Of a DNA stretch of 6,706 nt, positions 1 through 5,747 are shown one piece after another (the stretch's first letter is position 1; each line of letters begins with the position of its first letter). The stretch covers positions 1 through 6,706 of the forward strand of contig CALCDK010000058.1 of NCBI GenBank assembly GCA_937900605.1, given 5' to 3'. This stretch comes from an uncultured Olsenella sp. (lineage in GTDB: Bacteria > Actinomycetota > Coriobacteriia > Coriobacteriales > Atopobiaceae). The position numbers and the translations under genes were made by a program. Under the pieces are notes generated by a model. It did no database searches, was not told where the DNA came from, and was given only the letters and a program-made list of their open reading frames with translations.

Positions 1-142
1 AGACGAGCACGCGACGGCCGCGGACGCACACGTCGGCGCCGCTGGCGGCCTCGAGCCGGCGCAGCACGGCGTCGGCGGTCCCCAGCAGGGCCGCCGGGTC
101 GACTGCCCCGGGGATTTCGATGCGCTGTCGTGCGCTGCCCAC
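1..142 (-). CDS. phoH: PhoH family ATPase, N-terminal 47 codons only (runs off the window)
   Basis: The visible protein starts MGSARQRIEIPGAV and continues through LLGTADAVLRRLE to VCVRGRRVLV. This resembles the small KH-like N-terminal region of PhoH proteins, which carries an LFGxxDxxLxxIE segment followed by an RG-x-V strand. The P-loop ATPase core that defines the family would lie beyond base 1 and cannot be seen. The start is GTG at 142-140, preceded by a strong GAGGAGG Shine-Dalgarno at 154-148 with a 5-base spacer. It lies 53 bases after the mtaB stop. In actinobacteria phoH commonly follows dnaJ and precedes ybeY and era, which supports the call. PhoH proteins are cytosolic NTPases thought to act in RNA metabolism together with YbeY; this is family knowledge. 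Certainty is moderate because only the least conserved end is present. Confidence 0.65.
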   Translation of the reverse strand, partial: MGSARQRIEIPGAVDPAALLGTADAVLRRLEAASGADVCVRGRRVLV

Positions 143-170
143 GTGTGCCTCCTCGCGAACGGATGACCAG

Positions 171-199
171 ATGATAGCCCAACCGCGAAGGGGGCTCAG
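171..199 (-). promoter_or_regulatory. Possible internal promoter for phoH
   Basis: On the minus strand, TATCAT at 176-171 matches the sigma-70-type -10 consensus at five of six positions. Seventeen bases upstream is CTGAGC at 199-194, which matches TTGACA at three positions and contains the mtaB stop codon. The element sits in the only AT-richer patch of the 53-base mtaB-phoH gap, with the phoH ribosome site just downstream. The match may be chance; phoH is also likely read from the dnaJ promoter. Confidence 0.3.
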
Positions 200-1449
200 C
201 GGGCCAGCAGGGTGCCCCGCGCGTCGATGCCGCCGATCCGGGCGCGCACGAGCGAGCCCACGGGGAGCGCCGGGTCGACGAGGACGTCGAACAGGCCCGA
301 GGTGACCGCGCGGCCGGGGTGCTCGACCAGCAGCAGGTCCTCGGTGCCCACGAGGCGGCGGGCCTGCCCGAGGCGCATCTCGTCGGCCAGCGAGCGCATG
401 AGGCGGCTGCGGCGGGCGCTCTCGGCGGGCGGGACCTGGCCGTCCATCGAGGCGGCCGGGGTGCCCGGGCGCCTCGAGTAGCGGAAGACGTGCATCTTCG
501 CGAAGTCCATCTCGCGACAGAAGTCGAGCGAGGCGCGGAAGTCCTCGTCCGTCTCGCCGGGGAAGCCCACGATGAGGTCGGTGCCCAGGGCGAGGCCGCC
601 CACGAGCGAGCGGGCCGCCTCGACGGCGCGGCGGTAGCGCGCGGTGTCGTAGACGCGCCCCATGCGGCGCAGGGTCCGGTCGCAGCCGGACTGCAGGCAG
701 ACGTGCAGGAACGGCGCCACGCGGCCGTCCGCCGCGGCGATGGTGCGGCAGAGGTCCCCCGTGACGTCGGGCGGCTCAATCGACGAGAGGCGCACGCGCT
801 CGACGTCGGTGCGCTCGAGGACCTGGTCGAGGAGCCACTCGAGCCCGTGGCGGGCACTGTCGGCCTCCTGGCGCCAGGAGCCGAGGTTGATGCCGGTGAG
901 CACGACCTCGTGCGCGCCGCGGCCCACGGCCTCGCGGACCTGCGAGACCACGTCGTCGACGCCCAGCGAGCGGGCCGCGCCGCGGGCGCGCCACACGATG
1001 CAGTAGGTGCAGCGGTTGTCGCAGCCGTCCTGGACCTTGATGCCGGGGCGGTTGCGCCCGGTGGGAGTGGGCGAGTCGCAGCCCCGGGGGGCGGCGCCGG
1101 ACGGGTCGCCGAGCAGCTCGAGGACACGGTCGGCCACGAGGGACTTGTCGGGCTCCACGACGACGCTGTCCGAGATCCTCGCGAGCTCGTCGGCGAACAG
1201 GCTCGCGACGCAGCCGGTGGCGACCACGGCGGGGCGCGACGGGAGCGTGGCGGCGTGCCTGACCGCCTTGCGGGTCTTGGCCTCGGCCTCCCCCGTCACG
1301 GCGCACGTGTTGACCACGACCACGCGGGCCTCGTCCTGGGCGACGAGGGGGACGCCAGCCCCCTCGAGGCGAACCGCGATGGCGTCGAGCTCGACGCGGT
1401 TCACGCGGCACCCGAGGTTGAGCAGGCAGGCCCCCTGGGGCGGCGTCAC
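196..1449 (-). CDS. mtaB: tRNA (t6A37) methylthiotransferase MtaB
   Basis: This radical-SAM enzyme converts N6-threonylcarbamoyladenosine at position 37 of ANN-decoding tRNAs to the 2-methylthio form, using SAM and two [4Fe-4S] clusters (family knowledge). The 417-residue protein has the full architecture. The N-terminal MTTase domain has its three cluster cysteines at C14 (LGCRVN), C49 (NTCAVT) and C80 (TGCVA). The radical-SAM domain carries CxxxCxxC at C143, C147 and C150 ([10 protein letters not shown]), and the TRAM domain spans about residues 365-417. LGCRVN and NTCAVT favour MtaB over MiaB or RimO. Start GTG 1449-1447 shares GTGA with the dnaJ stop, and a weak AAGGG lies at 1463-1459, so translational coupling is likely. 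Departures from the usual sequence are IVWRARG after the CxxxCxxC motif, where the family usually has a proline-containing segment, and HVCLQSGC, with two extra cysteines. The length is normal and no frameshift is visible. Confidence 0.93.
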   Translation of the reverse strand: MTPPQGACLLNLGCRVNRVELDAIAVRLEGAGVPLVAQDEARVVVVNTCAVTGEAEAKTRKAVRHAATLPSRPAVVATGCVASLFADELARISDSVVVEPDKSLVADRVLELLGDPSGAAPRGCDSPTPTGRNRPGIKVQDGCDNRCTYCIVWRARGAARSLGVDDVVSQVREAVGRGAHEVVLTGINLGSWRQEADSARHGLEWLLDQVLERTDVERVRLSSIEPPDVTGDLCRTIAAADGRVAPFLHVCLQSGCDRTLRRMGRVYDTARYRRAVEAARSLVGGLALGTDLIVGFPGETDEDFRASLDFCREMDFAKMHVFRYSRRPGTPAASMDGQVPPAESARRSRLMRSLADEMRLGQARRLVGTEDLLLVEHPGRAVTSGLFDVLVDPALPVGSLVRARIGGIDARGTLLAR

Positions 1450-2666
1450 TTGCCCGAGCCCTTGAACGGGTTCTTGGGCGCGTGCCAGCGCTCGCCGGCG
1501 AGGTGGTCGGCGGCGATGTCGCGGGCGAAGGACTCGCCCTGTTCCTCGGCGCTGCGCTCGCGCTCGCCGGCGTCGCCGGAGTCGAGCGAGCGCTCGGCGA
1601 CGATGGCGGCGAGGTCGAGGAGCTGGCCCTTGGTGAGGTCGTCGGGAGTCCTCACGTGGACCACGGCGACGAGGCGGCCGCGGGCGATCATGCCCTGGCG
1701 CGGCATGCCGCGGCGCTCGACGACGACCTGCTGGCCGAACTGGCAGCCGGCGGGAACCTCGACGGTCACGCGTTCGCCGTCCATGATGCCGTCGATGGTG
1801 ACGCTCGTGCCGAGGATCGCCTGCAGCGAGTCGACCTCGACGGTGCAGTACAGGTCGTCGCCCTGGCGCTCGAAGCGCTCGTCGTCGGCGACCTCGACGC
1901 TCACGACGAGGTTGCCGGAGGCGTCGCCGCGCACGCCGGCCTCGCCCTTGCCGTCGACGGTGATGGTCTGGCCGGAGTGGACGCCGGCGGGGACCTTGAC
2001 CTGGACCTTCTCGCGGGAGGGCGTGCGGCCCTGGCCGTCGCAGGTCTCGCAGGGGTGGTCGACGACGCGCCCCTGGCCGTGGCAGTCCGGGCAGGTGGAC
2101 TGGGTCTGCATCTGGCCGAAGATGGTGCGCTGGACCTCGACGACGCGGCCGGTGCCGCGGCAGCGCTCGCAGGTGCGCATCTGGCCGCCGTCGGCCGAGC
2201 CGGTGCCGTCGCAGTCGTCGCAGGGCGCCAGGCGCTCGTAGGAGACGGTCTTGGTGCAGCCGGCCGCGGCCTCGGCCAGCGTGACGGTGAGCCTGATGCC
2301 CATGTCGCGGCCGCGCGTGCGGGCGGGGCCGGAGCCGCCGGAGCGGCCGCCGCCGAAGAAGGAGTCGAAGATGTCGCCGAAGCCGAAGCCGCCGCCGTTG
2401 AAGATGTCGGAGACGTCGACGTAGTCCGAGCCGAAGCCGGACGGGCCGTTGGGATCGCCGAAGCGGTCGTAGTTGGCGCGCTTCTGGTCGTCGGAGAGCA
2501 CGGAGTACGCCTCGTTGACCTCCTTGAAGCGCTCCTCGGCGTCGGGGGCGTCCGAGACGTCGGGGTGCAGCTTGCGCGCCTTCTTCAGGAACGCCCGCTT
2601 GATGGTCTTTGCGTCGGCGTCACGAGGCACCTCGAGCACCTCGTAGTAGTCCTTCTTCGGTTCCAC
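1446..2666 (-). CDS. dnaJ: DnaJ (Hsp40) co-chaperone, full-length type I
   Basis: This cytosolic J-protein stimulates DnaK ATPase and delivers unfolded clients (family knowledge). The 406 residues show a J domain at about 5-70 with HPD at 34-36 and a G/F region at about 73-118. The zinc-binding region holds four CxxCxGxG-type motifs at C149/C152, C166/C169, C192/C195 and C206/C209. CTD-I strands flank the zinc finger, and CTD-II runs from about 268 to 345. An acidic, then basic, low-complexity tail of about 45 residues follows and ends NPFKGSGK. Start GTG 2666-2664 has GGGAG at 2678-2674 upstream with a 7-base spacer. It lies 87 bases after the membrane-anchored DnaJ gene and overlaps mtaB by four bases. 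No hrcA, grpE or dnaK is adjacent in this window. Having both CTDs makes it the likely general DnaJ of the two paralogues. Confidence 0.93.
   Translation of the reverse strand: MEPKKDYYEVLEVPRDADAKTIKRAFLKKARKLHPDVSDAPDAEERFKEVNEAYSVLSDDQKRANYDRFGDPNGPSGFGSDYVDVSDIFNGGGFGFGDIFDSFFGGGRSGGSGPARTRGRDMGIRLTVTLAEAAAGCTKTVSYERLAPCDDCDGTGSADGGQMRTCERCRGTGRVVEVQRTIFGQMQTQSTCPDCHGQGRVVDHPCETCDGQGRTPSREKVQVKVPAGVHSGQTITVDGKGEAGVRGDASGNLVVSVEVADDERFERQGDDLYCTVEVDSLQAILGTSVTIDGIMDGERVTVEVPAGCQFGQQVVVERRGMPRQGMIARGRLVAVVHVRTPDDLTKGQLLDLAAIVAERSLDSGDAGERERSAEEQGESFARDIAADHLAGERWHAPKNPFKGSGK
2517..2546. repeat. 30-base exact direct repeat, copy in dnaJ J domain
   Basis: This 30-base stretch is identical to 3696-3725. 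It encodes the [10 protein letters not shown] part of the J domain in both DnaJ genes. A second shared stretch of about 21 bases, covering the region around HPD, lies close by in both genes. It reflects paralogy or gene conversion, not a mobile repeat. Confidence 0.85.
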
Positions 2667-2707
2667 GTGCTCACTCCCGATTGTGTTGCTTCCTGCAGAT
2701 GCGGGCG

Positions 2708-2721
2708 CCTGGGCGCCCAGG
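2708..2721. other. Perfect 14-base palindrome in the dnaJ-dnaJ gap
   Basis: CCTGGGCGCCCAGG reads the same on both strands. It sits in the 87-base gap between the two dnaJ genes, about 40 bases upstream of the second start. A further GCGGGC at 2701-2706 can pair with GCCCGC at 2728-2733 in an alternative fold. As RNA it can form a short hairpin (5-base-pair stem with a GCGC loop), but no U-tract follows, so a strong terminator is unlikely. It may be an operator half-site pair, an mRNA-stability element that sets the ratio of the two chaperones, or chance in GC-rich DNA. No convincing promoter was seen in this gap. Confidence 0.4.
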
Positions 2722-2753
2722 TGACGGGCCCGCCGGGGCCCGAGGGGGTCGAA

Positions 2754-3851
2754 CTAGTAGCCCGCGCCCACGTACCCGACGCGCCCGAGACCGGCGGTGC
2801 ACGAGAACATCGCGGTCATGAAGAGCGCGAGGAGCAGGCCGTTGGAGGCGCCGCCGGCGACGTAGGCCATGGCGTTGCGCCACCAGCGCCCGCGGCGGGA
2901 GACGCCGCGCCTCAGCGCGAGGTACAGGCCCATGACGAGCGGGACGAGGATGATGAACGCCATCGAGGCGAGGGTGTCGGTGAGGAGCCCGAGGACCACG
3001 AAGGGCAGCGAGAACCCGATGAGGTTGAAGCCGTTGGCCTGCGAGCGGTCGAGGCGCTCCTCCGGGACGGTGACGCGGCAGACGAAGTCACCGGCCGGCG
3101 AGCCGTTGGTGCCGGCGTTGCCCATGCCCGCGACGCGGACCTCGTCGCCGTCGTGCGAGCCGGCGGGGACGTCGACGACGACCTCGCTGGCGGTGAGCGT
3201 GCGGCCGGAGCCGCCGCAGGCCGGGCACGGGTCGGCGACGACGCGGCCGGAGCCCTCGCACTCGGGGCAGGTGACGGCCATCACGCCGAACAGGCCGGTG
3301 TCGAAGGAGATCTGGCCGCGGCCCCCGCAGGTGGGGCACGTCTCGGAGTGGTCGGCGTGGACCGAGCCGCTGCCGTGGCAGACGTCACAGGAGGCGTAGC
3401 GCTGGTAGGTGACGCCGCGGCGCACGCCCTCGGCGGCCGCGTCGGCGTCGAGGACGAGCTCGTAGGCGACGTCCGCGCCGGGGCGCGGGTTGTAGGCGCG
3501 GCCCGGCCGCGAGGTCTGGCCGAACCCGGCGCCGAAGGGCCCGAACGGCCCGAAGCCGCCCCCGAAGGGGTCGAAGCCGCCCTGCGAGGGGCCCGCGGAC
3601 CCGGACGGGTCGGCGTAGCCGAACGGCGAGCCGGAGCGCATGGCGTCGTAGCGCTTGCGCTTCTCGGGGTCGGACAGGACGGCGTAGGCCTCGGAGACCT
3701 CCTTGAAGCGCTCCTCGGCGTCGGGCTCCTTGTTGACGTCGGGGTGCAGCTTGCGGGCCTTCTGTTGGAAGGCCTTGCGGACCTGCTCGCCGGTGGCGTC
3801 CTCGGGGACGCCGAGGATGGCGTAGTAGTCCTTGTCGTTCATGGATGCCAT
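2754..3851 (-). CDS. Membrane-anchored DnaJ-like protein (J, G/F, zinc finger, partial CTD, about 3 TM helices)
   Basis: The 365-residue protein starts as a type I DnaJ: J domain about 7-70 with HPD at 36-38, a G/F linker about 73-125 rich in GPFG, and four zinc motifs at C155/C158, C172/C175, C195/C198 and C209/C212. CTD-I strands end near VCRVTVPEERLDR. The usual CTD-II and dimerisation tail are missing. Instead there are hydrophobic segments at about 276-293, 296-313 and 326-350, with a strongly basic loop (RRGVSRRGRWWR) between the second and third. Positive-inside reasoning puts the J domain and basic loop in the cytosol and the short C-terminus outside. Third codon positions stay G/C through the membrane part, so this is a real fusion, not a frameshift. 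Start ATG 3851-3849 has AGGAG at 3867-3863 (11-base spacer); ATG 3842 is an alternative but lies farther from it. It probably recruits DnaK to the membrane. The client is unknown. Confidence 0.88.
   Translation of the reverse strand: MASMNDKDYYAILGVPEDATGEQVRKAFQQKARKLHPDVNKEPDAEERFKEVSEAYAVLSDPEKRKRYDAMRSGSPFGYADPSGSAGPSQGGFDPFGGGFGPFGPFGAGFGQTSRPGRAYNPRPGADVAYELVLDADAAAEGVRRGVTYQRYASCDVCHGSGSVHADHSETCPTCGGRGQISFDTGLFGVMAVTCPECEGSGRVVADPCPACGGSGRTLTASEVVVDVPAGSHDGDEVRVAGMGNAGTNGSPAGDFVCRVTVPEERLDRSQANGFNLIGFSLPFVVLGLLTDTLASMAFIILVPLVMGLYLALRRGVSRRGRWWRNAMAYVAGGASNGLLLALFMTAMFSCTAGLGRVGYVGAGY
3696..3725. repeat. 30-base exact direct repeat, copy in membrane DnaJ J domain
   Basis: Partner of 2517-2546. 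It encodes the same [10 protein letters not shown] helix segment with identical codons. Confidence 0.85.
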
Positions 3852-3902
3852 GTGCGGGGCAGCTCCTGGGGTCGAGTTCTCTTCGGTGCGCAGACGTCCG
3901 AA

Positions 3903-3931
3903 ATTATATCCAACCGGGCGGGGGCTTAGAC
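3903..3931 (-). promoter_or_regulatory. Promoter of the dnaJ-dnaJ-mtaB(-phoH) group
   Basis: A perfect TATAAT lies on the minus strand at 3908-3903, in the only clearly AT-rich patch of the window. The candidate -35 at 17 bases spacing is GTCTAA (3931-3926), a poor match to TTGACA, so an activator or another sigma contact may be needed. Transcription would begin near 3896, giving a leader of about 45 bases. No CIRCE (TTAGCACTC-N9-GAGTGCTAA) and no HspR-type HAIR (CTTGAGT-N7-ACTCAAG) inverted repeat was found in the gap, so the usual heat-shock operators are not evident. Confidence 0.65.
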
Positions 3932-3944
3932 CCCCGGGGCCCGG
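3914..3944 (-). terminator. Hairpin terminator-like structure after comEB
   Basis: On the minus strand, CGGGGG (3936-3931) pairs with CCCCCG (3924-3919) around the loop TCTAAG. The stem extends outward with CCGGG (3944-3940) pairing CCCGG (3918-3914), leaving a CCC bulge at 3939-3937. It begins about 10 bases after the comEB stop, as expected for an intrinsic terminator of the dusB-hemW-comEB group. The tail is TTGGATATAATTT, not a run of T, so termination may be partial. The same bases overlap the -35 zone of the next promoter. Confidence 0.6.
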
Positions 3945-3953
3945 TCGCGGGCG

Positions 3954-4424
3954 CTAGCGGTCCAGGCGCACCTGGCGCCAGGCGATGCCGCAGCGCGTGA
4001 GGATGTCGCGCGAGACGAGGTTGTCGTCGGTGCCGGCGTACTTGTCGTCGAGGTAGACGACCTCACCGATGCCCGCCTGCACCAGGGTCTTGGCGCACTC
4101 GTGGCACGGGAAGAGGGTGACGTAGACCGTGGCGCCCGCCATGTCCTTGAGCGAGCCGCGGTAGTTGAGGATCGCGTTGGCCTCGGCGTGAATCACGTAG
4201 TTGTGCTTGTCGTGGAGCGGGTCCGGCGCGGTGCCCCACGGGAACTCGTCGTCGTCGATGCCCGACGGCGTGCCGTTGTAGCCCACCGACAGGATGCGGT
4301 GGTTGGTGTCGGCGATGCACGCGCCGACCTGCGTGTTGGGGTCCTTGCTCCTCAGGCTGGCCGCGATGGCGACCCTCATGAAGAACTCGTCCCAGCTGAT
4401 GACGTCCTCCCGCTTACCGGGCAT
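3954..4424 (-). CDS. comEB: dCMP deaminase (ComEB type)
   Basis: This zinc-dependent cytosolic enzyme deaminates dCMP to dUMP, the thymidylate synthase substrate (family knowledge). From the chosen start it is 156 residues, normal for the family. The active-site motif is HAEANAI with H79 as zinc ligand and E81 as proton shuttle, completed by PCHEC with C107 and C110. The flanking GYNGTPSG and AKTLVQAGI segments are typical of dCMP deaminases rather than cytidine or tRNA deaminases. Start ATG 4424-4422 is preferred because AAGGGGGAG lies just upstream (spacer about 6 bases from AAGGGG). An in-frame GTG at 4463 would add 13 residues, but it has no ribosome site and lies in the loop of a hairpin. 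It follows hemW by 57 bases and is the last gene before the hairpin at 3944-3914. The comEB name reflects homology and does not imply competence here. Confidence 0.93.
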   Translation of the reverse strand: MPGKREDVISWDEFFMRVAIAASLRSKDPNTQVGACIADTNHRILSVGYNGTPSGIDDDEFPWGTAPDPLHDKHNYVIHAEANAILNYRGSLKDMAGATVYVTLFPCHECAKTLVQAGIGEVVYLDDKYAGTDDNLVSRDILTRCGIAWRQVRLDR

Positions 4425-4452
4425 GGTCTCCCCCTTCGTCGTCTTCCCGTCC

Positions 4453-4473
4453 GCGGCGGCCACAGGCCGCCAC
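4453..4473 (-). other. Strong hairpin between hemW and comEB
   Basis: On the minus strand, GGCGGCC (4471-4465) pairs perfectly with GGCCGCC (4461-4455) around a TGT loop. A G-T wobble and one more G-C pair extend the stem to nine pairs. It lies about 10 bases after the hemW stop and has no U-tract. It could lower read-through into comEB, protect the hemW message 3' end, or be incidental. Confidence 0.5.
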
Positions 4474-4481
4474 TGGCGCCG

Positions 4482-5747
4482 TCAGGTCCCGCAGCGCAGC
4501 TCGCGCACCGGGCCGGGCGCAAGGTCCCACAGGGCGCCGCACAGCTCGTTGCCGAGCAGCCAGCCCCGCTCGGTGGGCGCGAGGCGGCCGTCGGCCTCGC
4601 GCAGCAGCCCCTCGTCGAGCAGCGACGAGAGGGTCTCGTCGACGCGCGCGCCCAGCACGTCTCGGGCGTGGTCGACCAGGCCCGGGTCCAGGCCCCTCAC
4701 GAGGCGTGCCCCCACCATGAGGTCCTCGGCGGCGGCCTGGGCCTCGTCGAGCAGCTCCAGCGAGAAGGACAGCGCGGCCGGCGAGGGGTCGTCCGCGATC
4801 TGGCGGCGTCCGGACCTCACGGTGAGCCTGACCCTTGCGCAGGGTTGGTCGAGGGTCGGCAGCTGGGGGCACAGGACCCTCAGCCTCGAGTAGCCCTCGA
4901 GGGTCAGCATGCCGGACGCGCCCGTCCCCAGGCCGAGGTACGGCATGCCCGTCCAGTACGCCTCGTTGTGACGGCACTCGTGACCCGGCCGTGCGTAGCT
5001 CGCGACCTCGTAGCGCTCGTAGCCCGCGGTCTCGAGCGCGCTGCGGGCGGCCTCCATGCGGCGCGCCTGCACGTCCTCGCCGTTCCAGGGGCACGGCTCG
5101 CCGAGGTAGCGGCTCCCGTAGGGCGTCCCCTCCTCGACCTGCAGCGGGTAGACGCTCACGTGGGAGGTGCCCAGCGCGACCGCGCGCCCGAGCGTGGCCG
5201 CCCAGGAGCCGTCGGTCTGCAGGGGCGTGGCGCACATGAGGTCGCACGAGACGTCCGCGCCGCGCGCGACGGCGGCCCGCACGCGCTCGGCGGCCGTCCG
5301 GGCGTCGTGGATGCGCCCCAGGTCGGCGAGCTCGGCGTCGTCGAGGCTCTGGACGCCCAGGGACAGCCGCGTGCAGCCGGCGGCGAGAAGCGCCGCGAGC
5401 ACGTCGTCGCCCAGGGACTCGGGGTTCGCCTCGCAGGTGAGCTCCTCGATCCGCGGGCAGGCGTCGCGGACGTCGCCCACGAGGCCCGCGACCGCGCTGC
5501 CCGCGAGGGTCGGCGTGCCCCCGCCCACATAGGCGGTTCGGCACTCCCCCAGCAGGCCGGCGTCGCGCACGAGGCGGACCTGCAGGCGCAGCGCGTCGAG
5601 GTAGGCGCCGACGAGCGGGTCGCCCGGGCGCGTTGCCCAGGACGCGAAGTCGCAGTAGGCGCACTTGCTCGCGCAGAACGGCACGTGCAGGTAGAGGGAG
5701 TGCGCGCCGGCCATGTGCAGGCGGGCGGCCCAGCCGGGCTCACTCAC
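4482..5747 (-). CDS. hemW: HemW-like radical SAM protein (HemN-related, heme chaperone family)
   Basis: From GTG 5747 the protein has 421 residues. It has the HemW-style cluster motif PFCASKCAYCDF with cysteines at 25, 29 and 32 and no fourth cysteine, which argues against true coproporphyrinogen dehydrogenase HemN. GGGTPT (75-80), CEANPE (105-110) and LSLGVQS (128-134) follow, then the HNxxYW motif typical of HemW as HNEAYW (260-265) and a C-terminal winged-helix-like domain. HemW family members bind heme and are proposed to deliver it to respiratory enzymes. The usual DLIYGLPGQT segment is DLMCATPLQT (169-178), and GPGAHS is GTGASG, so this is a divergent member. The GTG start overlaps the dusB end by 8 bases with GGTGAG upstream. 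ATG 5714 (410 residues) is closer to the usual N-terminus but has no visible ribosome site. The start is therefore uncertain; the family call is firm. Confidence 0.87.
   Translation of the reverse strand: MSEPGWAARLHMAGAHSLYLHVPFCASKCAYCDFASWATRPGDPLVGAYLDALRLQVRLVRDAGLLGECRTAYVGGGTPTLAGSAVAGLVGDVRDACPRIEELTCEANPESLGDDVLAALLAAGCTRLSLGVQSLDDAELADLGRIHDARTAAERVRAAVARGADVSCDLMCATPLQTDGSWAATLGRAVALGTSHVSVYPLQVEEGTPYGSRYLGEPCPWNGEDVQARRMEAARSALETAGYERYEVASYARPGHECRHNEAYWTGMPYLGLGTGASGMLTLEGYSRLRVLCPQLPTLDQPCARVRLTVRSGRRQIADDPSPAALSFSLELLDEAQAAAEDLMVGARLVRGLDPGLVDHARDVLGARVDETLSSLLDEGLLREADGRLAPTERGWLLGNELCGALWDLAPGPVRELRCGT

Noticed and set aside
319..2241. 640-residue open frame on the plus strand
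   Set aside because: Antisense to mtaB and dnaJ, repetitive composition, no domain and no ribosome site; a GC-driven shadow.
2667..2753. Separate promoter for the second dnaJ (CACAAT at 2685-2680)
   Set aside because: Only four of six -10 bases match, and the position for a -35 reads GCGCCC.
1482..3929. 815-residue open frame on the plus strand
   Set aside because: It is antisense to two clear dnaJ genes, made of low-complexity Ala/Val/Gly/Asp sequence with no recognisable domain. Long antisense frames are expected at this GC.
3852..3953. CIRCE or HAIR heat-shock operator upstream of the dnaJ pair
   Set aside because: Searched by eye on both strands; neither inverted repeat is present.
4425..4463. 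GTG 4463 as start of dCMP deaminase
   Set aside because: It has no Shine-Dalgarno and lies in a hairpin loop, whereas ATG 4424 has AAGGGGGAG upstream and gives a normal length.
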